64,000 nucleotides of DNA, taken from Pedobacter sp. D749 (GTDB lineage: Bacteria > Bacteroidota > Bacteroidia > Sphingobacteriales > Sphingobacteriaceae). Positions 17,934 through 26,197 of this stretch are shown piece after piece. The notes below the pieces were generated by a model, which was not told where the DNA came from, ran no database searches, and saw only the letters and a list, made by a program, of their open reading frames with translations. The position numbers were made by a program, and so were the translations under genes. The stretch covers positions 4,216,001 through 4,280,000 of the forward strand of contig NZ_CP079218.1 in the NCBI RefSeq assembly GCF_019317285.1, in the 5' to 3' direction. Within the stretch, counting starts at the first letter, position 1. Each line of letters opens with the position of its first letter.

Positions 17934-18462
17934 AGCTAATGTACTTCCTTTCATTATACTTTATTTCTAAAGCACCTGCATCTTTTAATAATCCATCAAT
18001 TACAGTATGTTCTATATTGTCTTTTGCATCAACTGCAATCACAAAACGATCATCAGTAGCACGTAAATCCATCACTCTTGGTGCTCTTCCCGGAAATAAG
18101 TGAGTAGATGCATAATAAGTTAACACCATACCGAAAGCACAGAACAATACTGTAAGCTCGAACATTATCGGAATAAAATCCGGTAATGCAAATGATGGTT
18201 TACCACCTATGTTTACTCTCCAATCGATTACTGCGCAGAAATAAATCAAAGCGAACGCACAGCAAGTACCGGTAATACCAAAGCAAAATGCTGCGATATC
18301 GATTCTAGATCTTTTAATTCCTAATTTGGCTTCTATTCCGTGTATAGGCATCGGTGTATATACATCATGGATACTGATGTTATTTTCCTGAAGTTTTTCG
18401 ATGCCGTGCATCATTTCATCAGGATCGCCAAAGCTGCCTAAAATATATTTGATATCACTCAT
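17926..18462 (-). CDS. actD: Alternative complex III subunit ActD (DUF3341)
   Basis: 178 residues. A cytoplasmic ferredoxin-fold-like N-terminus (LGSFGDPDEMMHGIEKLQ, VYTPMPIHGIEAKLG) is followed by two membrane helices at about 57-80 and 95-121 and a C-terminal FVIAVDAKDNIEHTVIDGLL segment, the DUF3341/ActD layout. It is a structural subunit beside ActC. The gap to actC is 2 bp. Confidence 0.92.
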   Translation of the reverse strand: MSDIKYILGSFGDPDEMMHGIEKLQENNISIHDVYTPMPIHGIEAKLGIKRSRIDIAAFCFGITGTCCAFALIYFCAVIDWRVNIGGKPSFALPDFIPIMFELTVLFCAFGMVLTYYASTHLFPGRAPRVMDLRATDDRFVIAVDAKDNIEHTVIDGLLKDAGALEIKYNERKYISYE

Positions 18463-18464
18463 TG

Positions 18465-19937
18465 TTATATTTTTGCGTAATCTTCTTGTTTAACACTATC
18501 AAATTTTTCTAAAGACTCTATGTACTCAGCTACATATTCTTTATTCTCATGCCCTTCTTTAATCTGTTTCATTTTGGCTTGCTCACTTGCAGTTTTCAAT
18601 AATAATTTAACCTCTGCTATAGCGATTGATGGCAATACTCTTAAGAACAATAAGAATAAAGTAAAGAACAAACCAATTGAACCTACGAATACACTGATAT
18701 CAACCCAGGTTGGATAAAACATTGCCCAACTTGATGGAATATAATCACGGTGTAATGAAGTAACGATAATTACGAAACGCTCGAACCACATACCCACGTT
18801 TACCACGATTGATAAAATCCAGGTCGCTTTAATGCTTAAACGGATCTTTTTGAACCATAACAACTGTGGAGAGATTACGTTGCAGGTCATCATCATCCAG
18901 TACGACCACCAGTATGGACCAGTAGATCTGTTGATAAATGCATATTGCTCGTACTCTGAACCTGAATACCAGGCGATGAAGAACTCAGTTAAATAAGCCA
19001 CACCTACGATTGATCCGGTTAAGATGATGATTTTATTCATCGACTCAATGTGGAACATGGTGATGTAGTTTTCTAAGCCTAATACTTTACGTGCAACCAA
19101 TAATAAGGTTAATACCATCGCAAAGCCTGAGAAGATCGCCCCAGCCACGAAGTATGGAGGGAAGATGGTGGTGTGCCATCCTGGAATTACCGATGTTGCA
19201 AAGTCCATTGATACAATCGTGTGTACCGAAAGTACCAGTGGTGTAGAGATACCTGCTAAAATTAACGACACCGCTTCGAAACGCTGCCATGTTTTAACGC
19301 TTCCACTCCATCCAAAAGAGAAGATAGAATAGATTTTTCTACGTGTACCCACTGCACGGTCGCGGATGGTAGCAATATCTGGTAATAAACCTGTGTACCA
19401 GAATAATAATGATACAGAGAAGTAAGTAGAGATCGCAAACATATCCCACACCAATGGTGAGTTAAAGTTTACCCAAAGTGATCCGAATTGGTTTGGTAAA
19501 GGTAAAACCCAATAGGCTAACCAAGGACGGCCCATGTGTGATACAACATAAGTTGCGGCACAGATTACGGCGAAAATGGTCATCGCCTCTGCCGAGCGGT
19601 TGATGGAGTTACGCCAGTTCTGACGGAAAAGTAATAGTACAGCTGAAATTAGTGTTCCAGCGTGACCGATACCTACCCACCATACGAAACCGGTGATATC
19701 CCAAGCCCAACCAACTGTTTTATTTAAGCCCCATGCACCGATACCGTTCCAGAAAGTATAGCTTACCGCTACTACCCAAAGTAAAGCACCTAATGAGGCA
19801 ACGATGAAACCAATCCACCAGGCCTTGTTCGGCTTGTTTTCTACCGGGCCTAAAATATCATCCGTAATTTTTGCATACGTGATGTTATCGCCGGTAATTA
19901 ATGGTTCTCTAAGTATTGATTCGTTATGTCCTGACAT
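18465..19937 (-). CDS. actC: Alternative complex III subunit ActC (NrfD/PsrC-like membrane subunit)
   Basis: 490 residues with ten membrane helices. The segments WWVGIGHAGTLISAVLLLFR, VVSHMGRPWLAYWVLPLPNQ and LSVHTIVSMDFATSVIPGWH are typical of polysulfide-reductase-type NrfD proteins. It forms the menaquinol oxidation site next to the iron-sulfur part of ActB. It lies 26 bp after actB. A short acidic N-terminus (ILREPLITGDNITYAKITDD) matches ActC of other Bacteroidota as I remember it. Confidence 0.94.
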   Translation of the reverse strand: MSGHNESILREPLITGDNITYAKITDDILGPVENKPNKAWWIGFIVASLGALLWVVAVSYTFWNGIGAWGLNKTVGWAWDITGFVWWVGIGHAGTLISAVLLLFRQNWRNSINRSAEAMTIFAVICAATYVVSHMGRPWLAYWVLPLPNQFGSLWVNFNSPLVWDMFAISTYFSVSLLFWYTGLLPDIATIRDRAVGTRRKIYSIFSFGWSGSVKTWQRFEAVSLILAGISTPLVLSVHTIVSMDFATSVIPGWHTTIFPPYFVAGAIFSGFAMVLTLLLVARKVLGLENYITMFHIESMNKIIILTGSIVGVAYLTEFFIAWYSGSEYEQYAFINRSTGPYWWSYWMMMTCNVISPQLLWFKKIRLSIKATWILSIVVNVGMWFERFVIIVTSLHRDYIPSSWAMFYPTWVDISVFVGSIGLFFTLFLLFLRVLPSIAIAEVKLLLKTASEQAKMKQIKEGHENKEYVAEYIESLEKFDSVKQEDYAKI

Positions 19938-19963
19938 AATTTGTATTTTCTTTATACTAAAGC

Positions 19964-22900
19964 TTACGCTTGTACTGTTGTATCTGTATTTCTAATTTTT
20001 GTCATGTAGCCGATACCCGGTTTCACATTGATCTCTTCTAATACGTAGTAGATACGCTCAGAACGTAATGCTTTTGAAACCTCTGAATTTGGATCGTTTG
20101 CATCACCAAATACAATTGCATTTGCTGAACAAGCTTCCTGACAAGCCATTTTAATATCGCCATCTTTTAATGGACGTTTCTCCAGCTTAGCTTGTAATTT
20201 GCCACCTTGTATACGTTGAATACACATAGAGCATTTTTCCATTACCCCTCTTGAACGTGTAGTTACATCAGGGTTTAAAACCAATTGGGTAAACTCGTTA
20301 TTTAAATAGTTATCGAAACGTGAATCGTTCCAGTAGTTAAACCAGTTGAAACGACGTACTTTATACGGACAGTTATTTGCACAGTAACGGGTACCTACGC
20401 AACGGTTGTATGCCATGTGGTTTAAACCATCACTTGAGTGTACAGTTGCCAATACTGGACAAACTGTTTCGCAAGGTGCGTGATCACAGTGTTGGCACAA
20501 CATTGGTTGGTGAACCACAGAAACATGATCCAGGTCTTCTAACTTGGCAATTTCTTTCTCTTTGGTTACATCACCATCTTTAGTTTCGTAGCTGTAATAA
20601 CGATCGATACGAATCCAATGCATTTCACGACGACGGCGAACCTCATCACGACCTACAACAGGAATGTTATTTTCTACGTTACAAGCAACAATACAAGAAC
20701 CACAACCTGTACAAGCATTCAAATCGATTGCCATAACCCAGTTGTTACCTGGTTTTTCGTATTGATCCCAAAGATCGTAATCTTTATGCTCGCCTTTTTC
20801 GTTACCAGCACCAGGATTTTTTAAGTACTCTTTGAAAGTAGCTTCTTTAATCACTGCACGGCCCTCGAAAGAGTGGTGAGTTTGTGTTTGAGCCAATTCA
20901 TAGTAACCGCCTGTTGGGGTAATGGTTACCGAAGTAGCATATTGGAATGTTCCATTTGCAAAAGAAACAAAAGGGAAAGCATTTTTACCCACATCGTTAC
21001 CTGCTTTACCAACTTTGGTACGGCCATAACCTAATGCGATAGATGCAGTTCCTTGCGCTTGTCCTGGCTGGATCAATACCGGAAGATCTACTGAATATCC
21101 GTTGCTACCTTTAACCGTTACAACGTCAAATTCTTTAACTTTTAATTTCTCAGCAAATTTTGGTGCAAGTGCAACATAGTTATCCCAGGTTACTTTCGAT
21201 ACCGGATCAGGCAATTCTTGTAAGAATGCGTTGTTTGCATTTTTACCATCACGCATTGGGATGTTTTCGTAAACCTGCAACTGAACATCTTTATCTAAAG
21301 CTTTGCTGCTATTTACAATTGAAGTAGCAACTTGTGCTAACGATTGTGTGAATGAATAAGCACCAGCAGCTTTAGCTGTTGAAGTAACTACACCCTTTTC
21401 TAAAACCTCTTCCCATTTCAAACCAACAGCTGGTAGCATTTTAGCTTCCCAGTTGCTGCGTACAAACTGATAGTAGTCTTTAACAGGAGCATCAGCCCAG
21501 GTTAATAAACTCTCTTCAGCCTGGCGGCTATTGAAAACAGGATTGATGGTTGGCTGAACGATTGAATAATACCCTTCGTAAGCGTTTGCATCACCCCATG
21601 ATTCTAAGTAGTTATGGTTAATCGCAATAGCATCACAAGCAGTAGCCGTTTCATCTGCACGATCAGAGAATGAAATTTTAGCAGGAACCTTAGCTAATGC
21701 CTCAATAAATGCTTTTGTATTTGCAGCATCGTAAACCGGGTTACTGTTCAAGAATAAAACAGCGCCAACTTCTCCACGGTTCATTTCAGCAACTAAGCCA
21801 TTAAATTCGGCATCGTTACCTGCATATAAATAACAAGGGTTATCTAAATCAATAGTAGTACCATAACTTCCGATAGCGGCGTTAATGGCATTTACTAAAA
21901 TCTGAGTAGAAACATCGTTCGAACCGCAAACCACAAGGCCTTTACCTTTAGCTTGTACCAATTCTTTAGCTACCAGTTTAATTACTTTATCGGCAGTAGT
22001 ATTGTTACCTAACGTTCCGCCAGGTAAAGCACCACCGGTAATTGCATTATATAAAGCAATTAAAGCAGGTCCTTCTTCCGATAATTTAACCGGAACACGG
22101 GTATCTGCATTGGTACCTGTTAAGCTCATTCCACTTTCGAACTGAATGTGGCGGCTCATTTTTTTATTTTCTAACGATTTGTAGTTACGGTTAGCAGTAT
22201 ATTGAGCAGTAAACTCTTCTCCGCTAATCCAGGTACCTAAGAAATCGGCACTGAAACTTACAATTAAATCAGCCTTATCAAAGTTGTATTTAGGTAAAAC
22301 TGCTTTACCGAAACTGTTTTGGTTAGCCTGAATAATACCTGTATAAGAAACCGCATCATACTGAACCAATTTAGCAGCAGGATATTTTGTAATAAACTGT
22401 GCAATAACGGCATTAGTTGACGGGCTGTTTACAGTTGACGCTACAATGCGGATTTTCTTTCCACCTGCCTGTGCTTTTGCCAACTCACCTTTAACAAAGC
22501 TGTCGATTTTTGCCCAGGTAGTTTCTTCAACTTTTCCATCTTTTACCAAAGCAGGTGCTTTTAGTTTAGATACATCATATAAATCTAAAACCGAAGCTTG
22601 CGCTCTCGCATCTGTACCACAGTTAAACTGACCCGCGTTTGGATTTGGTTCAATTTTAATTGGGCGTCCTTCTCTGGTTTTAACTAAAATACTCTGGCCA
22701 TTAAAGCTCGAAGTATAATAGTTAGGAATACCCGGAGTAACCTCTTCAGGTTTTACCAGGTAAGGAATAGATTTATGAACAGGGGCAGTTTGACAGGCTG
22801 CTAAAGTTACTGCACCTAAACCAAAACCCAACGCCTTTAAAAAGTCGCGGCGTGGGGTAACGGTACTTAACCCTGCTTCATTTAAAACATCTTCTATTGG

Positions 22901-22996
22901 AAGTGGCTCGGCGAATTCGTTTTTGTTATTCTTAACAAAATCGGGTGTATTGTTATACTCCTCTAAGCCTTTCCAGTATTTTTTGTTGCTTTCCAT
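19964..22996 (-). CDS. actB: Alternative complex III subunit ActB (Mo-oxidoreductase-like and ferredoxin domains)
   Basis: 1010 residues. A twin-arginine-like segment, TPRRDFLKALGFGLGAVTLA, lies unusually deep at about residues 47-66 and runs into a lipobox-like AACQ. A molybdopterin-oxidoreductase-like domain follows (about 80-700), thought to carry no Mo cofactor in Act complexes, then a four-cluster ferredoxin domain: CTGCGSCIVACNVENN, CQHCDHAPCETVCPV, CVGTRYCANNCPYKVRRFNW and CSMCIQRIQ with CQEAC. It passes electrons from quinol towards the cytochrome subunits. Gap to actA 48 bp. Confidence 0.95.
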   Translation of the reverse strand: MESNKKYWKGLEEYNNTPDFVKNNKNEFAEPLPIEDVLNEAGLSTVTPRRDFLKALGFGLGAVTLAACQTAPVHKSIPYLVKPEEVTPGIPNYYTSSFNGQSILVKTREGRPIKIEPNPNAGQFNCGTDARAQASVLDLYDVSKLKAPALVKDGKVEETTWAKIDSFVKGELAKAQAGGKKIRIVASTVNSPSTNAVIAQFITKYPAAKLVQYDAVSYTGIIQANQNSFGKAVLPKYNFDKADLIVSFSADFLGTWISGEEFTAQYTANRNYKSLENKKMSRHIQFESGMSLTGTNADTRVPVKLSEEGPALIALYNAITGGALPGGTLGNNTTADKVIKLVAKELVQAKGKGLVVCGSNDVSTQILVNAINAAIGSYGTTIDLDNPCYLYAGNDAEFNGLVAEMNRGEVGAVLFLNSNPVYDAANTKAFIEALAKVPAKISFSDRADETATACDAIAINHNYLESWGDANAYEGYYSIVQPTINPVFNSRQAEESLLTWADAPVKDYYQFVRSNWEAKMLPAVGLKWEEVLEKGVVTSTAKAAGAYSFTQSLAQVATSIVNSSKALDKDVQLQVYENIPMRDGKNANNAFLQELPDPVSKVTWDNYVALAPKFAEKLKVKEFDVVTVKGSNGYSVDLPVLIQPGQAQGTASIALGYGRTKVGKAGNDVGKNAFPFVSFANGTFQYATSVTITPTGGYYELAQTQTHHSFEGRAVIKEATFKEYLKNPGAGNEKGEHKDYDLWDQYEKPGNNWVMAIDLNACTGCGSCIVACNVENNIPVVGRDEVRRRREMHWIRIDRYYSYETKDGDVTKEKEIAKLEDLDHVSVVHQPMLCQHCDHAPCETVCPVLATVHSSDGLNHMAYNRCVGTRYCANNCPYKVRRFNWFNYWNDSRFDNYLNNEFTQLVLNPDVTTRSRGVMEKCSMCIQRIQGGKLQAKLEKRPLKDGDIKMACQEACSANAIVFGDANDPNSEVSKALRSERIYYVLEEINVKPGIGYMTKIRNTDTTVQA

Positions 22997-23044
22997 TTAA
23001 GCTATATTACTGTTTATTCGAACGTTCTTACTAAACTCTATCTA

Positions 23045-24340
23045 TTAATAGTGGCATTTACCACACTCTAAACCACCCAATAACGCTGGTGTAATTTTCT
23101 CGCCTTTTTTAATCTTTTCGTGCGCTTCGATCACCTTAGCGTAGAAAGCATTATTTTTCTGACCAGAAATATCTGTTTCTTTATGGCAGTTAATACACCA
23201 TTTCATGGTTAATGGAGAATATTGGTAAATTTCTTCCATAGTATTAACCGGACCGTGACAAGCGAAACATACAGGTTCTGTTGGTTGCAATCCTTTTGCT
23301 TTACGAATGGCATCTTCTGCAACAACTACGTGCTGAGAGTGATTGAAATATGCAAAATCAGGAAGGTTGTGTACACGTACCCACTCCATTGGTTTAGCTT
23401 TACTTTCATCGTACTTCTGAGTTTCAGGATCGTAACCTAAAGCATTGTAGATCTTTTTAATCTCAGGAGAAATCTCACCTTCATATTTATCTCTTGCCTG
23501 AACAGCTTTATGGCAGTTCATACAAACGTTTAATGATGGGATAGTTGCATTTTTAGATTTAAATGCTCCATTGTGGCAATACTGACAATCGATCTGATTG
23601 ATACCCGCATGCAATTCGTGTGAGAATTTAATTGGCTGAACTGGTTGGTAACCGGTATGAACACCAGTATTCCACATGCCCATCCAACCGAATGAACCTA
23701 AACAGATGATTAAACACAAGATAAAGAACATCACAAATTTCTTGTTCTTGAACATCTTGCGCACACCAACCTTTAATGGCACATCTTCTTCAATCTCGAT
23801 ACCTTGTTTTTGCAGGATCAAACGTTCTAATAATTTAGAAGCGCGACCTAAGATTACTAAAATAACAATCGCCAATACAACGATAGCTACAATACCTGCA
23901 ATTGATAAACCTGAAGTTGATTCGTCTTTTGCTGCAACAGCACCACCCGGAGGATTAGCCACTTTTGGCTCACCTTCTTTAATGTATTGTAAGATGTCTT
24001 TAACTTTCGTTTCGTCTAACTCAGGAAAAGAAGTCATTGCAATTTTTCCGTTTTCGTTAAAAAGTTTAACAGCATCAGGGTTACCAGAAGCAACTAAGCC
24101 TTGCGAATTTGGAATCCATTTTAAAAGGAACTCTTCAGAGTGACGATCGCTTACACCAGTTAAGGCCGGACCAACCAATTTAGAATCTAACGCGTGGCAC
24201 GAAGAACATTTTGCTTTGAAAAGCGTTCTTCCCTCTTTAGCATCCTGCGCATTTACGGTAGAAACCGCTATTACGGAAATTGCTGAAAACACGAATAACG
24301 ACTTCCAAACGCTTTTTAAAATCATCGAGATATCTCTCAT
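23045..24340 (-). CDS. actA: Alternative complex III subunit ActA, multiheme cytochrome c
   Basis: I start at the ATG at 24340 (MRDISMILKSVWKS); the open frame extends to a GTG at 24349, and Met6 of the chosen protein is another option. After the signal peptide an N-terminal monoheme domain holds CSSCHALD, a membrane helix follows (GIVAIVVLAIVILVILG and a second at FVMFFILCLIICLGSF), and a multiheme part carries CQYCHN, CMNCHK, CFACHG, CINCHK and CGKCHY, six CxxCH sites in all. It is the membrane-anchored electron wire of the complex and the first gene of the act-cta transcript. Confidence 0.93.
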   Translation of the reverse strand: MRDISMILKSVWKSLFVFSAISVIAVSTVNAQDAKEGRTLFKAKCSSCHALDSKLVGPALTGVSDRHSEEFLLKWIPNSQGLVASGNPDAVKLFNENGKIAMTSFPELDETKVKDILQYIKEGEPKVANPPGGAVAAKDESTSGLSIAGIVAIVVLAIVILVILGRASKLLERLILQKQGIEIEEDVPLKVGVRKMFKNKKFVMFFILCLIICLGSFGWMGMWNTGVHTGYQPVQPIKFSHELHAGINQIDCQYCHNGAFKSKNATIPSLNVCMNCHKAVQARDKYEGEISPEIKKIYNALGYDPETQKYDESKAKPMEWVRVHNLPDFAYFNHSQHVVVAEDAIRKAKGLQPTEPVCFACHGPVNTMEEIYQYSPLTMKWCINCHKETDISGQKNNAFYAKVIEAHEKIKKGEKITPALLGGLECGKCHY

Positions 24341-24421
24341 AATGAACACTTTATACTTATTTAATTTACTTTTTGTTGTGAAATTGATGCTGAACTAGGG
24401 GTAGCCCCACCAAAACTTGAA

Positions 24422-24429
24422 CAAAAGTA
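24422..24429 (-). promoter_or_regulatory. Candidate -7 box for the act-cta operon
   Basis: The minus strand reads TACTTTTG, an exact match to the Bacteroidota TAnnTTTG box, 81 bp upstream of the actA start. A good TTG at the -33 distance is not obvious (TTATTAATAAG stands there), so the call rests on the -7 box and position. Confidence 0.45.
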
Positions 24430-24525
24430 TAACTTATTAATAAATCCCATGACATAATAGTGACTTGAAATACAATTTATAATCATTCTAAACAAATGCC
24501 AATTCAAGCCACTCAGGCAATAAAA

Positions 24526-24560
24526 ATGCCCATTTTTGATAGATTATCTCCAATGGGCAT
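24526..24560 (-). terminator. Intrinsic terminator after the deoxyhypusine-synthase-like gene
   Basis: A perfect 9-bp stem (ATGCCCATT/AATGGGCAT, 17-nt loop) is followed on the minus strand by TTTTTATTG, 36 bp past the gene's stop. A second small palindrome (AAACCAATTTGGTTT) lies between. Confidence 0.7.
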
Positions 24561-24595
24561 ACCATAAACCAATTTGGTTTATTTATTTTTTCTGA

Positions 24596-25576
24596 TTATT
24601 GTTTTAATATCCAGGCAAACATTAACGGTGCAACAATTGTCGCATCACTTTCTACGATAAATTTTGGCGTGTGGATATCCAGTTTACCCCAGGTAATCTT
24701 TTCGTTCGGTACGGCACCAGAATAAGAGCCATAAGAAGTGGTCGAATCGGAGATCTGGCAGAAATAACTCCAGAAAGGAATATTTTCCATTTCCATATCC
24801 TGATAAAGCATTGGTACCACACAGATCGGGAAATCGCCGGCAATACCACCACCAATCTGGAAGAAGCCAATTCCTTTACCACCACTGTTTGCAATATACC
24901 AATCGGCTAACCAGCCCATATATTCAATACCACCTTTTACTGTGGTTGCAGTAAGTTCCTTTTTCATTACATAAGAGGCGAAGATGTTACCCATAGTAGA
25001 ATCTTCCCATCCTGGTACCACAATTGGCAAATTCTTTTCTGCCGCAGCTAACATCCATGAATTTTTAGGATCAATTTCATAGTATTGCTCCAAATCGCCA
25101 CTTAAAAGCATTTTGTACATAAATTCATGCGGAAAATAACGCTCACCTGCAGCTTCAGCATCCATCCAGATTTTATGGATGTGCTTCTGCAAACGGCGGA
25201 AAGCTTCTTCTTCAGGAATACAGGTATCGGTAACGCGGTTATAATGGTTCTCTAAAAGATCCCATTCGTCCTGCGGACTTAAATCGCGATAGTTTGGTAC
25301 ACGTTTATAATGGGAGTGTGCTACCAGGTTCATAATATCTTCTTCAAGGTTTGCACCTGTACAAGAAATAATAGCCACTTTATCCTGGCGGATCATCTCT
25401 GCAAGTGAAATTCCCAATTCTGCAGTACTCATTGCACCAGCAAGTGTGATCATCATTTTACCACCTTCATCTAAATGCGTTTCGTATCCTTTAGCCGCAT
25501 CCATCATTGCCGCAGCATTAAAATGGAGGTAATTACGCTCCATAAACTGAGATATTGGTCCTCTTGTATTGCTCAT
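24596..25576 (-). CDS. Deoxyhypusine synthase-like protein without the canonical catalytic lysine
   Basis: 327 residues from the ATG at 25576 (MSNTRGPISQFMERNYLHFN); the open frame runs upstream to 25675 but only through a heptad repeat, so that extension is rejected. NAD-binding and fold motifs of the deoxyhypusine synthase family are present: LAGAMSTAELGISLAEMIRQ, SCTGANLEEDIMNLVAH, VPGWEDSTMGNIFASYVMK and SYGSYSGAVPNEKITWGKLD. The eukaryotic active-site segment GGGVVKHH reads GGGIAGDF here, so the lysine that carries the aminobutyl intermediate is missing. Bacteria lack eIF5A; several bacterial homologues act on polyamines. A polyamine-related role is possible but not shown. Monocistronic between a terminator and a repeat-rich spacer. 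Confidence 0.88.
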   Translation of the reverse strand: MSNTRGPISQFMERNYLHFNAAAMMDAAKGYETHLDEGGKMMITLAGAMSTAELGISLAEMIRQDKVAIISCTGANLEEDIMNLVAHSHYKRVPNYRDLSPQDEWDLLENHYNRVTDTCIPEEEAFRRLQKHIHKIWMDAEAAGERYFPHEFMYKMLLSGDLEQYYEIDPKNSWMLAAAEKNLPIVVPGWEDSTMGNIFASYVMKKELTATTVKGGIEYMGWLADWYIANSGGKGIGFFQIGGGIAGDFPICVVPMLYQDMEMENIPFWSYFCQISDSTTSYGSYSGAVPNEKITWGKLDIHTPKFIVESDATIVAPLMFAWILKQ

Positions 25577-25629
25577 TTCGTTTTGTATTGTTTGCCGCAA
25601 AAATAGGTATTTAGGCCGAAAGGTGAAAA

Positions 25630-25678
25630 CGTAAAAGCGTTTAGCGTTTGGGGCATGGCGTTTGGCGCATAGCACTTA
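25630..25678 (-). repeat. Heptad array, CAAACGC family, upstream of the deoxyhypusine-synthase-like gene
   Basis: On the minus strand from 25678 down, seven in-phase 7-bp units occur: TAAGTGC, TATGCGC, then CAAACGC twice with CATGCCC between, TAAACGC and TTTTACG. It is the same family as the arrays after atpH and atpF, and it also begins with a TAA-initial unit, but no intact gene ends here; a lost upstream gene is one explanation. Confidence 0.65.
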
Positions 25679-25735
25679 GGGCACAGAGCCTATTTACTTA
25701 TAAAAATTAGAGTTGATCATCCCCTCACGGTTTGG

Positions 25736-25760
25736 CATCCTGAGCGTAGTCGAAGGATCT
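25736..25760. repeat. Short dispersed repeat of the CATCCTGAGCGTAGTCGAAG type
   Basis: CATCCTGAGCGTAGTCGAAG followed by GATCT is an imperfect palindrome (GATCCTTCGAC... versus ...CAGGATG) that I recognise as a common intergenic word in many bacterial genomes. Between it and 25897 the spacer holds a GC-richer segment with no recognised content. Confidence 0.5.
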
Positions 25761-25897
25761 TTTATTTGAAAAGCAGTTTTAGTGTAACTATTAAAGTTAG
25801 TCCGGCTTTCCAGTACAAGTCCTCGGTTCGTACCTCACCTGTGGGCTTTCCCCTACAATCCGGTTTAGGTGGCGGCTAGGAGAGGTAATAATACAGG

Positions 25898-26046
25898 TTC
25901 CAATTTCCAATGATAAATTTCAATAAAAGTGTCGTCATCTCGACTGAAACGCAGTGAAATGGAGAGATCTATCTATACAGATTTCTCGACTGCGTTGCAC
26001 TCCGCTCGAAATGACGTTTTGGGTGTTTGGAATTGGGATTGAGCAG
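25898..26046. repeat. REP-like palindrome flanked by inverted TTCCAAT heptads
   Basis: The core at 25933-26016 has ends CGTCATCTCGA and TCGAAATGACG in inverted orientation, with further complementary words inside (ACGCAGT and ACTGCGT). On its left, TTCCAAT occurs twice in tandem (25898-25911); on its right, TTTGGAA and TTGGGAT (26026-26039) give the complementary word at 7-bp spacing. A second, longer copy of the core lies at 27467-27574 beyond the Omp85-like gene. Confidence 0.65.
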
Positions 26047-26089
26047 TTGCCAGATACAATTAAACAATTAACCAGTTAACCAACTTCTT
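26042..26089. repeat. Octad array, AATTAACC family
   Basis: Six 8-bp units in phase: AGCAGTTG, CCAGATAC, AATTAAAC, AATTAACC, AGTTAACC and AACTTCTT. It is the same word family as the array after atpZ (63126-63291), but here it lies upstream of a gene. It ends 36 bp before the small leader reading frame. Confidence 0.6.
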
Positions 26090-26122
26090 ACTAAATTTCC
26101 TTTTCTTTGCAGTAATGAAACC

Positions 26123-26164
26123 ATCATGAGCAAACCACTTACAATACGAGGATATGCTCATGAT
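26123..26164. promoter_or_regulatory. Perfect 10-bp inverted repeat over the leader reading frame
   Basis: ATCATGAGCA and TGCTCATGAT are exact reverse complements 22 nt apart. The left arm contains the ATG of the 23-codon leader frame, so a hairpin in the message could hide that start. Function inferred. Confidence 0.45.
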
Positions 26165-26197
26165 AGCTTCATCGCCTATAAAATCAAAAAAACTTGA
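26126..26197 (+). CDS. Possible 23-codon leader peptide coupled to the Omp85-like gene
   Basis: An ATG at 26126 opens a 23-residue frame (MSKPLTIRGYAHDSFIAYKI then KKT) that stops at TGA 26195-26197. The stop shares its last base with the ATG of the next gene (TGATG), the geometry of translational coupling. No relative is known to me. It could be a real regulatory upstream frame or the remaining start of a decayed gene; length alone does not prove translation. Confidence 0.35.
   Translation: MSKPLTIRGYAHDSFIAYKIKKT

Noticed and set aside
25577..25675. N-terminal extension of the deoxyhypusine-synthase-like protein
   Set aside because: The extra codons come from a 7-bp repeat array; the family's N-terminus fits the ATG at 25576.
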